Source of the DNA: Alcaligenes sp. SORT26
Lineage (GTDB): Bacteria > Pseudomonadota > Gammaproteobacteria > Burkholderiales > Burkholderiaceae_B
Reading direction: 5' to 3'
NCBI RefSeq assembly: GCF_017377875.1
Contig: NZ_CP070975.1
Coordinates: 3,348,001-3,412,000, forward strand
Length of the DNA: 64,000 nt
Below, one piece after another: positions 1 to 8,170 of this stretch (position 1 is its first letter; each line of letters starts with the position of its first letter). Made by a program: the position numbers and the translations under genes. The notes under the pieces are model-generated. The model did not search any database. It saw nothing but the letters and a program-made list of their open reading frames with translations, and was not told the origin of the DNA.

Positions 1-43
1 ATCGTGAACTGGCTGATGGGCTACGTATTTTTGAGTGAGTTCA

Positions 44-793
44 ATGATGGTTACTTCCACTTCTTCCGAACAAAGCGTGTTTTCTCCCAAGGTCAGCCAC
101 TATTGGGAAACCCGCTTTGCACGCGGCATTCCCTACAGCAGCAGTGCAGAGCTGGTGCTGCGTGTTGACGACAGCCTGGATGAGGGCGAAGCGGGCATGG
201 TCTTGCAGCGTCCCGGCCAGCCTGTGTGGGCCTTGATCTCTCCTGCAATGGCAAAAACCATAGGCCCTCGCCCCCTGACTTCTCTGGAGGATTTGCAGGC
301 CGCGGTGCAGGAGGCAGGCGGGTGTTTTCACGGTGCTGATGCGCTGTTTTATTTCCCTTTGGCGGTTCAGGCAGGTTTGAATGCCGCCTCGGCAGGTGGG
401 TCTGTACGTCAGTTAAATGCCGTTGATGCTGCTGCGTTTGAAGCCTTCTCCGAGCAAGCCAGCGAAGAGGACCGGGACGCCAGTTATGTAGAACTGGATC
501 ACTGGCTGGTTTTCGGTGCGTTTGATGGCGAAGAACTGGCCTGCGCGGCCAGCATGTATGCCTGGGACGAGGACGAGTTTGGTCTGGCTGATCTTGGTGT
601 GCTGACGCGTGCCGACAAGCGTGGCCGGGGGTACGCCCGTTCTACGGTTCAGGCCATGTGCCATTGCGCTTTGCAGCAAGGCTGGGAGCCGCAATACCGC
701 TTTCAAGGGGATAACCTGGCCTCGGCCAGCGTCGCCCGTGGTGCAGGTCTGGAACTGTACGGCTATTGGGATGTGATTCTGCCGCCCGTATAA
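44..793 (+). CDS. GNAT family N-acetyltransferase
   Basis: Predicted 249-aa acetyltransferase. The C-terminal half carries the GNAT acetyl-CoA pyrophosphate loop (RGRGYA, about residues 197-202) followed by a helix and a strand ending in GAGLELYGYW, which is the usual GNAT fold ending. The N-terminal 100 residues do not match a family I recognise, so the substrate is unknown. ATG at 44 is preferred because a GAGTGAG stretch lies four bases upstream. GTG at 35 and ATG at 47 are alternatives. The gene stands alone, followed by a terminator-like hairpin. The family is reliable; the acceptor substrate (small molecule or protein) cannot be told from sequence. Confidence 0.8.
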   Translation: MMVTSTSSEQSVFSPKVSHYWETRFARGIPYSSSAELVLRVDDSLDEGEAGMVLQRPGQPVWALISPAMAKTIGPRPLTSLEDLQAAVQEAGGCFHGADALFYFPLAVQAGLNAASAGGSVRQLNAVDAAAFEAFSEQASEEDRDASYVELDHWLVFGAFDGEELACAASMYAWDEDEFGLADLGVLTRADKRGRGYARSTVQAMCHCALQQGWEPQYRFQGDNLASASVARGAGLELYGYWDVILPPV

Positions 794-811
794 AGACGCC
801 AAGCTATTGAG

Positions 812-843
812 CATGGGCGCTGGCGGGATGTGCAGCGCCCATG
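812..843 (+). terminator. Terminator-like hairpin after the GNAT gene
   Basis: An 11-bp perfect inverted repeat (812-822 with 833-843, loop of 10) starts 18 bases after the stop codon. It is followed by a modest T-rich stretch, so a Rho-independent terminator is plausible but not strong. Confidence 0.55.
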
Positions 844-1001
844 TGTTATTTCAGTCATACTCTGACGATACCGGGGCAGTATTTAGGGAGTTCTTAGGTA
901 ATCCCTGAACAATTCTTGGACGATATCCAGGTCGCTCCCAGGTGGCTGCCACGCAGTTCCCAGACAAAGCCAGTGCCGTTTTGGACGCTGGCTTTGTGCT
1001 T

Positions 1002-1772
1002 TTATGCGCAGACAAACTCCAGCTCACCGATCCCTTGAATCGCGGCCTGAATCCGGTCGCCGGGAGCGGCATACAGCATAGGCAGGCAAGTGCCGGTAAT
1101 GATGACCTGACCCTTTTGCAGCCCGCCAAGATGATGGCTCCCCTGATTGGCCAGCCAGATCAGCAGCCGTGTCAGTTCACCGGCTGGATTCTGGTTCGGG
1201 CCTTGCAGCAAGGCTTGCTGTCCCACCTGCAGGCGCGCCCATTCAGGCTGTAGCCGTGTCATGTCCTGCGCGGCGATACCCTGCGCCTGATGGACCAGCG
1301 CGCCGTGGCTGGCCAGATCGGCCAAGGTGGATAGACGGCCCACGGTGTCACGCTGGGCAAAACGGGATTCGACAATCTCGACTGCCACACAAACCTGGCT
1401 GACCGCCTGCCAGATTTGTTCCATGGAATAGGGGGCCTGGGCGGGCGGCAAGTCCTGGCCCAGAATCAGGCCGATTTCCACTTCTATTCCGCGCAAGGAC
1501 AGATCTTCACCGGCGGGTGTATCCGGGCTGGCGTAACGAAAGCGCTGGGGCAGGGGGGCGCAGGTTGGCGGGGCCACGCTATTGGCCGCGCCGACTTTCC
1601 AGCCACCTACAGGGCCCAAGGTGTCCATTTGCGCAGCCTGGACGCGATAGGCCTGATCAAAAGACACAGGGCGCAGCGCCTCGGGCCAGTCCTCGATGGG
1701 GCGATTCTCTTGGCGAGCCTGAAGCAGCCGCTGTGCGGTTGCCAGGCAGCCGGGTTGTAAAGGGGCGTTCAT
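1002..1772 (-). CDS. 2-keto-4-pentenoate hydratase / fumarylacetoacetate hydrolase-fold protein
   Basis: 256-aa protein of the FAH superfamily, closest in length and motifs to 2-keto-4-pentenoate / 2-oxohept-3-enedioate hydratases (MhpD/HpaH type). The GWKVG motif lies near residue 57 and the metal-binding EVEIG motif near residue 95. Family members use a divalent metal to hydrate an enol or cleave a C-C bond in a 2-oxo acid. It is the last gene of a five-gene minus-strand operon with hydantoinase and carbamoyl-amidase genes, which suggests it acts on a late, nitrogen-free 2-oxo intermediate. ATG at 1772 follows the upstream stop by six bases; an in-frame TTG lies directly before it. The exact substrate is unknown. 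Confidence 0.8.
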   Translation of the reverse strand: MNAPLQPGCLATAQRLLQARQENRPIEDWPEALRPVSFDQAYRVQAAQMDTLGPVGGWKVGAANSVAPPTCAPLPQRFRYASPDTPAGEDLSLRGIEVEIGLILGQDLPPAQAPYSMEQIWQAVSQVCVAVEIVESRFAQRDTVGRLSTLADLASHGALVHQAQGIAAQDMTRLQPEWARLQVGQQALLQGPNQNPAGELTRLLIWLANQGSHHLGGLQKGQVIITGTCLPMLYAAPGDRIQAAIQGIGELEFVCA

Positions 1773-1778
1773 CAAGGC

Positions 1779-2444
1779 TTACCAGCCTAACAAGCAACGG
1801 CCCAAGGCAACCGCAACGGTGGCCTGCGTGGGCTCCACGACGGCAATGCCCAAAGCCTGCTCCAGTGCCTCGCGCTGATTGGCCATACCGGCACAACCCA
1901 GCACCACCACATCGGCACCGTGCTCATCACGCAAGCGCTGCCCGACTTCTGTCAGACGTTGCAGGGCTTTTTTCTCGTCAGCCAGTTCCGACACGCCCAT
2001 ATTGATGGCCAGATCTGCCGCCAGACGATCCGTCACACCCATTGCGCCAAAGTAGCGCAGGTGACGCGGAATGGAAGCCTGCAAAATGGACAGCACGCCA
2101 AAGCGCTGGCCCAGCGACAGGGCGGTCAGCACGCCGGTTTCAGCAATGCCCAATACAGGTACATCCACCGCTTCGCGCAAGGTGTACAGGCCGGGGTCGC
2201 TGAAGCAGGCCACTACATAAGCAGCGGCGTCTTCTTTGACGCTCAGGGCCTGGGCGCGCAGATGGGGAATCAGGGTGTCGATATCGGTTTGGCTTTGTAC
2301 ACCCGCTGGGCCTTGGGGCAGGCGCAGGCAGGAGATGGCCGGGCCATCGGCCAGACGCAAGGGCTGGACAGCACGGTCCAGGCCATCCGTTACGATCTGG
2401 CTGGAATTGGGGTTCAGAACGTAGATATGAGGGCGACGGTTCAT
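1779..2444 (-). CDS. Asp/Glu/hydantoin racemase family protein
   Basis: 221-aa member of the aspartate/glutamate/hydantoin racemase superfamily, which also contains maleate isomerase and arylmalonate decarboxylase. The two catalytic cysteines expected for a racemase are visible, one in ACFSDPG (near residue 80) and one in GCAGM (near residue 185). The N-terminal LNPNSS motif is typical of hydantoin racemases. Next to a hydantoinase and an N-carbamoyl amidase, the simplest role is interconversion of 5-substituted hydantoin enantiomers, or of a related cyclic or carbamoyl intermediate, so that both are consumed. It starts seven bases after the upstream gene and ends six bases before the next, consistent with one mRNA. 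Confidence 0.82.
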   Translation of the reverse strand: MNRRPHIYVLNPNSSQIVTDGLDRAVQPLRLADGPAISCLRLPQGPAGVQSQTDIDTLIPHLRAQALSVKEDAAAYVVACFSDPGLYTLREAVDVPVLGIAETGVLTALSLGQRFGVLSILQASIPRHLRYFGAMGVTDRLAADLAINMGVSELADEKKALQRLTEVGQRLRDEHGADVVVLGCAGMANQREALEQALGIAVVEPTQATVAVALGRCLLGW

Positions 2445-2451
2445 GATGTTT

Positions 2452-3090
2452 TTATGTTTGGGTGGGCGGTAGCCCGTTTTGGTGGCTTAGTTTTTCTGAC
2501 TGAAAGCGGCCCTGCAGGCCGACATACCAGTCAGAACCATGCATGCGTCCAATAGGGTCGTAAGCGTCTATATCAATGCGCCCTTCAGGCGTCAGGATGG
2601 CGTCGTCGCAGTGCAAATGCAGGATTTCGCCAATGACGATATGACGTAGCGGGCCCAGGTCCAGCGCAGTGTGCAAGCGGCATTCAAACTGCACCGGGCA
2701 TTGGGCGATGCGGGGCGGCTGCACTTGCACGCTGGGGGCCAGATCCAGGCCCGCTTGCAGATGCTCGGCCTGCCCGGTCGGGTAGGCAATGCCGCAGATA
2801 TTCATGGCGCGTGCCATCTTGGCGCTGATCAGGTTCACCACAAACTGGCCGGTGGCCAGGATATTGCGGGTGGTGTCCTTCAGGCCATCGGCGGAATGCG
2901 CATCGTTTTCCAGGCCCAGTGCCAGCACGGCAGGCTCTGAACCCATCACATTGAAAAAGCTGAATGGGGCCGTGTTCACGCGCCCCTGCTGGTCACAGGT
3001 CGTGACCAGGGCAATGGGGCGCGGCAACACGGTGTTGACCAACAAGCGGTAGCGTTCGCGTTCGCTGAGCTGATCACAGGACCAGTCCAT
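2452..3090 (-). CDS. Flavin reductase domain protein (FMN-binding split barrel)
   Basis: 212-aa FMN-binding split-barrel protein of the flavin reductase / DIM6-NTAB group. Recognisable parts are an N-terminal RPIALVTT-type strand, APFSFFNV, and a conserved central NLI segment. ATG at 3090 lies one base after the stop of the preceding gene; longer in-frame starts lie inside that gene. Such proteins commonly supply reduced flavin to an oxygenase, but some are stand-alone oxidoreductases. No oxygenase partner is encoded in this operon, so its redox role is uncertain. RutF in pyrimidine breakdown is a functional analogy only. Confidence 0.78.
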   Translation of the reverse strand: MDWSCDQLSERERYRLLVNTVLPRPIALVTTCDQQGRVNTAPFSFFNVMGSEPAVLALGLENDAHSADGLKDTTRNILATGQFVVNLISAKMARAMNICGIAYPTGQAEHLQAGLDLAPSVQVQPPRIAQCPVQFECRLHTALDLGPLRHIVIGEILHLHCDDAILTPEGRIDIDAYDPIGRMHGSDWYVGLQGRFQSEKLSHQNGLPPTQT

Positions 3091-3091
3091 G

Positions 3092-4354
3092 TCAGTTCTC
3101 CAGACTCTGGTCCAACATGACAACGGTCTGATACAGAACCCGCGTACCGTCCAGAAGCTGCTCGGAGGTAATGGATTCTTCGGGGCAATGGCTGCGACCA
3201 TTCAGGCAAGGAATGAAGATCATGCCCATGGGGCCGCTGGGTGCCATGTAAACCGCATCGTGACCGGCTCCGCTAGGCATGACCATGCTCTGGTATCCCA
3301 AAGCGCTGGCAGCCTGCTCGATAATGTTCATCACATCCGGCGTGCAGTCTGTGGGCTTGGCCAGGCTGACTTGTGCCGCGTCCAGACCCAGGCCCATGGC
3401 CTCGATTTTCGGGCGCAACTGGACCAGCAGTTCCTCGGTGAAGTTCTGCATCAGTTCCTGACGGTCGCTGCGTACTTCCACCATCATTTCTACGCGTCCG
3501 GGAACGGCATTGGAGGCGTTGGGCGTCAGGTTCAGGTTGCCAATGGTGGCGACCAGATAGTCTGGCCCACCCAGCGCGCGGCGGGCCTTGCGGTCTACTT
3601 CACTGATGATCAGGCTGGCACCGACCAGGGCATCACGGCGGATGTCCATCGGTGTGGTGCCTGCATGGTCTGGACGACCTGTGATGATGATGCGGTGGCG
3701 GCAAATGCCCACGATATTGCTGACCACACCAATGGGCAGATTGCGCGATTCCAGCACCGGCCCTTGTTCGATATGCAGCTCGACAAAAGCGGCGGTATCG
3801 CCTGGGGCGCGACGGGCCTGGGCCAGTTCCTGGGGGCGGCCACCGATGCGGGCAATGCCTTGCGCCAGTGTTTCACCCTGCGGATTGCGTTCGGCCAGCA
3901 TGGTGTCGGACAGGACCCCGCCCATGGCGCGGCTGCCTACGCAGGACACGCCATAGTCGCTAGGCTCTTCAGACAGAAAATCCACCACTTCAAAAGGATG
4001 GTCTAGCTGGATGTTCTGCTCGTTCAAGCAACGGGCCACTTCCAGCCCGGCCAGCACGCCGATGATGCCGTCGTAGCGCCCGCCATACATCACGGTGTCG
4101 CAGTGCGAGCCGGTGGTAATCGGTGCCAGGCCGGGCTTGCGCCCTTCGCGGCGGCCGATCAGATTGCCTGCGGCATCCATGCGTACGCTCAGGCCCGCTT
4201 CCTCGAACTGTTTCAGCAGCCACTGACGCGATTGCAGAAACAGATCGGAGAAGGCGCGGCGTGTCCAGGGCTGGTCGGGCAGCGTGAACGCGGCCAGCTC
4301 CTGGGTGCTGCGCCACAGGCGCTCCTGATTCAACAAGGGCATGGCCAGACTCAT
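3092..4354 (-). CDS. M20 family N-carbamoyl-L-amino acid hydrolase / allantoate amidohydrolase-like
   Basis: 420-aa di-zinc amidohydrolase of the HyuC/AllC/beta-ureidopropionase group, which removes the carbamoyl or ureido group and releases ammonia and CO2. Metal ligands are visible in order: His in GSHCDTV, Asp in YDGIIG, Glu-Glu in SEEPSD, His in ELHIEQGP, and the C-terminal His in GRSHCP. The dimerisation-domain motif GRPDHAGTTPM is intact. It overlaps the upstream hydantoinase by four bases (ATGA), indicating translational coupling. In the pathway it would act on the ring-opened carbamoyl product of the neighbouring cyclic amidase. The side chain it accepts cannot be read from sequence. 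Confidence 0.88.
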   Translation of the reverse strand: MSLAMPLLNQERLWRSTQELAAFTLPDQPWTRRAFSDLFLQSRQWLLKQFEEAGLSVRMDAAGNLIGRREGRKPGLAPITTGSHCDTVMYGGRYDGIIGVLAGLEVARCLNEQNIQLDHPFEVVDFLSEEPSDYGVSCVGSRAMGGVLSDTMLAERNPQGETLAQGIARIGGRPQELAQARRAPGDTAAFVELHIEQGPVLESRNLPIGVVSNIVGICRHRIIITGRPDHAGTTPMDIRRDALVGASLIISEVDRKARRALGGPDYLVATIGNLNLTPNASNAVPGRVEMMVEVRSDRQELMQNFTEELLVQLRPKIEAMGLGLDAAQVSLAKPTDCTPDVMNIIEQAASALGYQSMVMPSGAGHDAVYMAPSGPMGMIFIPCLNGRSHCPEESITSEQLLDGTRVLYQTVVMLDQSLEN

Positions 4355-5718
4355 GACAGTTCGCCTGCCTTGTGCGGACGGATGAACTGACCGTCGCCCG
4401 CCGCGTTACGCACGGTTTTGCCGTCCCAGGCCAGTTGGCCGCGCACATAGGTGGCTTCCACACGTACCTGGAATTCACGGTCCTCGAAGGAACTCCAGGT
4501 CACGGCGGACAGGCTGTTGGACGGGTCAAAGCGGTAAGTTTCGGGTTTGACGATCACGATGTCGGCGTCTGCGCCCACATTCAGCGAACCCTTGCGGTGT
4601 TCTAGCAGGAAGTGTTGGGCAGGGCCCCAGCACAATTGCTTGACGACCATGGTGGGGGAAATGCCGTGCTCGGCGCAGCCTGTCCAGAAGGCGGGCAGCA
4701 GGGTTTCCAGACCAGGACCACCGGAGGAGTTCTGGAACACATTGTCAAACTGCTTGCGCTCCAGGCCCCAGCTCACGTGGTCGGAAGACACGAAGGTACA
4801 TTCGTCGTTGGCGATGTGGGTCCAGAGCAGATCCATTTCCGCCTTGGGGCGAATGGGTGGGTAGTGCTTGGTCTTGGCACCGAAGCGGCGGGTGTGCTCT
4901 TCGTGGTTCAGCATCAGGTACTGCACGCAGGTTTCAATCGAGGCCTTGTGGCCTGCCTGACGGTACATATTGCAGATTTCAAAACCGCGCGACAGGGACA
5001 CGTGCACGGCGTGGGCACGGGCGCCGGTCTGGGCACCGATTTCATAAATGGCGCTGGTGGCCAGGTTTTCGATCAGTGGTGTGTGGGCGCGCAAGAATGC
5101 GTCCCAGCCCGTATCACCAGCTTCGACCATGCGCTTGATGTTCTTGCGGGTCAGTTCCTGATCCTGGTTGTGAACACCGCAGGCCAGGCCGGAGGGGGCA
5201 ATCAGGCGGAAGGCTTCCATCAGGATGTCTTCTTCCACGCGCGGGAAGCGGTTGGGGCTGGCTTCAAAGGTAGAGAACTTGAAACCGCAAACGCCGCCTT
5301 CAATCAGGCCCGCTGCCGCTTCCAGACCATGCTGGTCGTTCAATGTGCCGTAGCAGGCCACGTCCACGTGACAGTCGCTTTCAATGCGGGCAATCTTGTC
5401 TTCCAGTTGGGGGCGGGAGGCAACGGGTTCGGGATCGTCGTAAGGCATTTCCACCATGGTGGTCACGCCACCAGCCGCCGCAGCACGCGAAGCCCAACCC
5501 AGGCCTTCCTGATTGGCCTGGCTGCCGGAGTGCACCTGACCGTCCAGCACGCCGGGCATTACCCACATGCCACGCGCATCTACGTGCTCGCGGGCCGAGG
5601 GCGCGGCACCAACGCCACGGGCGGCCACACGGCCTTCCCGCACGGCCAGCCAGCCGTCAGTGATGATGCGGTCGCGCTCAACAATATTTCCTCGTACTAC
5701 CAGATCGAAGTCGCTCAT
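4351..5718 (-). CDS. Dihydropyrimidinase/hydantoinase/allantoinase-like cyclic amidohydrolase
   Basis: 455-aa amidohydrolase-superfamily protein of the dihydroorotase / allantoinase / hydantoinase branch, first gene of the minus-strand operon. Most metal-site residues can be placed: the candidate carboxylated Lys147 in GFKFS, His183 in GVHNQ, His239 in AVHVS, and Asp313 in SSDHVSW. The first motif is unusual: instead of D-x-H-x-H it reads D59-G-Q61-V-H63, so one canonical metal-binding histidine is glutamine. The protein may bind one metal, use a different ligand, or belong to a divergent subfamily with its own cyclic substrate. Expression is probably controlled by the 45-bp element at 5806-5850. 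Confidence 0.82.
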   Translation of the reverse strand: MSDFDLVVRGNIVERDRIITDGWLAVREGRVAARGVGAAPSAREHVDARGMWVMPGVLDGQVHSGSQANQEGLGWASRAAAAGGVTTMVEMPYDDPEPVASRPQLEDKIARIESDCHVDVACYGTLNDQHGLEAAAGLIEGGVCGFKFSTFEASPNRFPRVEEDILMEAFRLIAPSGLACGVHNQDQELTRKNIKRMVEAGDTGWDAFLRAHTPLIENLATSAIYEIGAQTGARAHAVHVSLSRGFEICNMYRQAGHKASIETCVQYLMLNHEEHTRRFGAKTKHYPPIRPKAEMDLLWTHIANDECTFVSSDHVSWGLERKQFDNVFQNSSGGPGLETLLPAFWTGCAEHGISPTMVVKQLCWGPAQHFLLEHRKGSLNVGADADIVIVKPETYRFDPSNSLSAVTWSSFEDREFQVRVEATYVRGQLAWDGKTVRNAAGDGQFIRPHKAGELS

Positions 5719-5840
5719 TATCTTCCTCCTTGGATGGCTCGGGCCTGCGCATGTCGCGTGCCCGTAATCGTGTTCGTTTCTATGATTGAAGCAAATCTAA
5801 TCATGAATGTCGTATGCCTATTTATCGGTAAAACATAACG
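5719..5840. promoter_or_regulatory. Leader and promoter region of the hydantoinase operon
   Basis: This 122-bp gap lies between the hydantoinase start (5718) and the end of the amidohydrolase gene (5841). A purine-rich ribosome site (GGAGGAAG on the minus strand, about 5724-5731) directly precedes the start codon. The region is more AT-rich than its flanks and holds most of the LysR-type element described separately. No convincing -10/-35 pair was assigned. Confidence 0.5.
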
Positions 5841-5850
5841 TCATGTTAAG
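5806..5850 (+). promoter_or_regulatory. 45-bp LysR-type regulatory element, copy A
   Basis: One of three aligned 45-bp sequences in this window, 26 positions of which are identical in all three. The conserved blocks are ATGTC, TATGC, TTT, CATAA and GTTAAG at fixed spacing, including an inverted repeat TATG-N17-CATA. This copy ends 88 bp upstream of the hydantoinase start codon with the ATGTC end nearest the gene. It overlaps the stop codon of the amidohydrolase gene that ends at 5841. It is probably bound by the LysR regulator encoded at 10162-11070. Confidence 0.75.
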
Positions 5851-7349
5851 TCTTGCTTGGAGTGCGCCCAGCGCTGCACGTGATAGCGGTCATGGCCCAG
5901 GCACAGGCAGAAAGAACCTACGGCTTTGGCCAGTTTTTCCGTGATGTGGCGTTTGTCGTAGGTATTGCGTGTGATGCGTTCCTGGGCCTGCTCCACTTGC
6001 TGGCGCAGGCGCGGCATATTCACTTGTGTTAACTGTCGGTCGCGCACGGCAAACTGGCCGTCGACCATTACATGGCGCAGGGCCAGGCCGTCTTCCAGAT
6101 GCACCAGTTGGTTGATCGTGTTGTTATGTGGAATCCAGTTGATGTGGGCCAGATCCAGAAACACGATATCGGCCTTGCGACCCGGCTCCAGACGGCCTAA
6201 CTGTTCGCCCATGCCCAGACAGCGGGCGCTGCCTTCAGTGGCCGCGTACAGAGCTTGTTCGGTTGTGACCCAGCGCTCCGTATCCGGGCCACGTACCTTG
6301 GAAGAGAAGGAGGCCAGACGCATGGCTTCGTACATGTTCTGGTTATCGCCACTGTTTGAGCCGTCCGTGCCCAGGCCCACGGTAATACCGCGTTCCAGCA
6401 TGGAGTTCACGTCGGCAATCCCATTACCTAAACGCATATTGCTGCCGGGGTTGTGGGCCACCATGGCGCCGCGCACCGCCAGAATGTCCAGATCGCGCTC
6501 GTCCAGCCAGATGGCGTGCGCCAGGGTGAAGCGGGGCGAGATCAGGCCCAGCTTGTCCAGATGCTGAACAATGGTGGTGCCATAACGCTTCATGCCGGTC
6601 AGGGCTTGCACATAGGATTCACCGACGTGGCTGTGCAGGCCGATATTGCGCTCTGCACTGATTTCACCGCAGGTTTGCAGGAACTCGTCCGAGCACAGCA
6701 TGGGAATGGTCGGGGCCAGGGCCACGCGAATGCGGTCGGGGTTGCGCTGCTGGTCCAGAAAGTCTGTCAGGCCCGATAGCGTGGCCCGAAACGACTGGGG
6801 GGCCAGTTGAGCCACAAACTTCTGCAATTCTTCCGGCAGGGCTTCGATCAGGCCGGGCACGGATTGGTAAAAGGACAGGTCCGCCATCATGGGGGCGACC
6901 GTGGCCCGCATACCGGCATCCACGTAGGCCTGTGCGACGGCATTCATGCCTTCCGCCGTGGGCACGGGGACCTCAGAGTACAGGTCGTAGCTGGCGGTAC
7001 AGCCTTTCAGCAGCATTTCTGCGGCATTGAGCTGCGTGCTCAGGTACTTGTCTTCCAGATGGCGGTCGCCATTGATCCAGGGACCTGCCGTCAGTAACAG
7101 CTCCAGAGACCAGCGATCTCCCATGGCCTTGGCATAGGTGCCGTGGCCGTGGGTATGCGCATTGATCAGGCCGGGATGCAGCAGTTGGTCATCCGCTTGC
7201 ACGACTGTGGCATCAGCAGGTGCGGGCAGGTCGGGCGGGCCCATGGCTTCGATCTCGCCATTCTTGATCAGAATGTCCAAAGGCTCGGCTTTGGCGTGAG
7301 CGTGGGCCAGCACCAGGCCCCCACGGATGACGGTATAAGGTGATGTCAT
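5841..7349 (-). CDS. Amidohydrolase of the cytosine/chlorohydrolase (ATZ/TRZ) deaminase group
   Basis: 502-aa metal-dependent hydrolase of the subgroup that includes cytosine, guanine and S-adenosylhomocysteine deaminases and triazine hydrolases. The mononuclear metal site is complete: HTHGHG (near residue 65), His in GLHSHVGES, His in LAHAIW, and the catalytic Asp in GLGTDGSNSGD. ATG at 7349 starts two bases after the stop of the permease gene; the longer reading frame runs back into that gene. Its operon encodes an importer resembling those for pyrimidine-like heterocycles, so deamination or dehalogenation of an imported ring is the likely first chemical step. The substrate is not assignable by eye. 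Confidence 0.83.
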   Translation of the reverse strand: MTSPYTVIRGGLVLAHAHAKAEPLDILIKNGEIEAMGPPDLPAPADATVVQADDQLLHPGLINAHTHGHGTYAKAMGDRWSLELLLTAGPWINGDRHLEDKYLSTQLNAAEMLLKGCTASYDLYSEVPVPTAEGMNAVAQAYVDAGMRATVAPMMADLSFYQSVPGLIEALPEELQKFVAQLAPQSFRATLSGLTDFLDQQRNPDRIRVALAPTIPMLCSDEFLQTCGEISAERNIGLHSHVGESYVQALTGMKRYGTTIVQHLDKLGLISPRFTLAHAIWLDERDLDILAVRGAMVAHNPGSNMRLGNGIADVNSMLERGITVGLGTDGSNSGDNQNMYEAMRLASFSSKVRGPDTERWVTTEQALYAATEGSARCLGMGEQLGRLEPGRKADIVFLDLAHINWIPHNNTINQLVHLEDGLALRHVMVDGQFAVRDRQLTQVNMPRLRQQVEQAQERITRNTYDKRHITEKLAKAVGSFCLCLGHDRYHVQRWAHSKQDLT

Positions 7350-7351
7350 GA

Positions 7352-8170
7352 TCAGCTCCGATTGTCCTTGATCGCCCAAGGGAACAGGATGCGTTCAGCC
7401 GCAGAAATCACCTGGAAGAACACAATGCCCAGCACCGACAAGATCGCCATGGCGCCAAAGGCAACCGGTGTTTTGAAGAAAGCGGTGGAGGTGGTGATCA
7501 GATAGCCCAGACCTTGGTCGGCCGCCACAAACTCACCCACCACAGCGCCCACGACGGACAAGGTGATGGCCACTTTCAGGCCCGAGAAAATAAAGGGCAC
7601 GGCAAAGGGCAGGCGGATACGGAAGAACTCTTGCAAACGGGTGGCGCGGCAGGCACGGACCAGCTCAATCAGTTCGGGCGGGGCGGCTAGAAGGCCAGCG
7701 GTCATGGAGATGACCAGCGGGAAAAACGCGACCAGAAAGGTGACGACGACGCGTGGCAGCTCGGTGGGGCCAAAGATAATGACAAGAATCGGAGCCAGGG
7801 CCACTTTAGGGATGGACTGAGTCAGAATCAGCAGCGGGTAGATAGCCTGCTCGAAAAAACGCGAGTAGGTAATCAGCACGGCCAGCGGGAAGCTGATCAC
7901 AATGGACAACAAAAAGCCCAGCATGATGGTGCGCGTGGACACCAGCGTGTGCATCAGCATGGCCTCTTTCATTTGCATGGAATCGGCCCAGATGCGCGAG
8001 GGGGCGGGCACCAGGTATTCAGGAATATCAAACAGGCGGCTGGCCAGTTCCCACAGAATGACCACGGCAATCAGGGTGATGGCCGGGACGGTGATTTCAT
8101 TGAAATCGCGCAGGTGCAGTCGTCGCTTGCGCACGGGCGAGGCGACCAGGGTTTGAGTTTGCTCGCTCAT
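7352..8170 (-). CDS. ABC transporter permease (SsuC/TauC/ThiX type)
   Basis: 272-aa inner-membrane permease with about six hydrophobic segments and a binding-protein-dependent permease signature around VRACRATRLQEFFRIRLP, the coupling helix that docks on the ATPase. It belongs to the family serving sulfonate, taurine, nitrate and pyrimidine-precursor importers. The start codon overlaps the stop of the upstream ATPase gene by one base (TGATG), implying translational coupling. Operon partners are the ATPase (8170-8931), the periplasmic binding protein (8998-10011) and the amidohydrolase downstream. Confidence 0.9.
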   Translation of the reverse strand: MSEQTQTLVASPVRKRRLHLRDFNEITVPAITLIAVVILWELASRLFDIPEYLVPAPSRIWADSMQMKEAMLMHTLVSTRTIMLGFLLSIVISFPLAVLITYSRFFEQAIYPLLILTQSIPKVALAPILVIIFGPTELPRVVVTFLVAFFPLVISMTAGLLAAPPELIELVRACRATRLQEFFRIRLPFAVPFIFSGLKVAITLSVVGAVVGEFVAADQGLGYLITTSTAFFKTPVAFGAMAILSVLGIVFFQVISAAERILFPWAIKDNRS

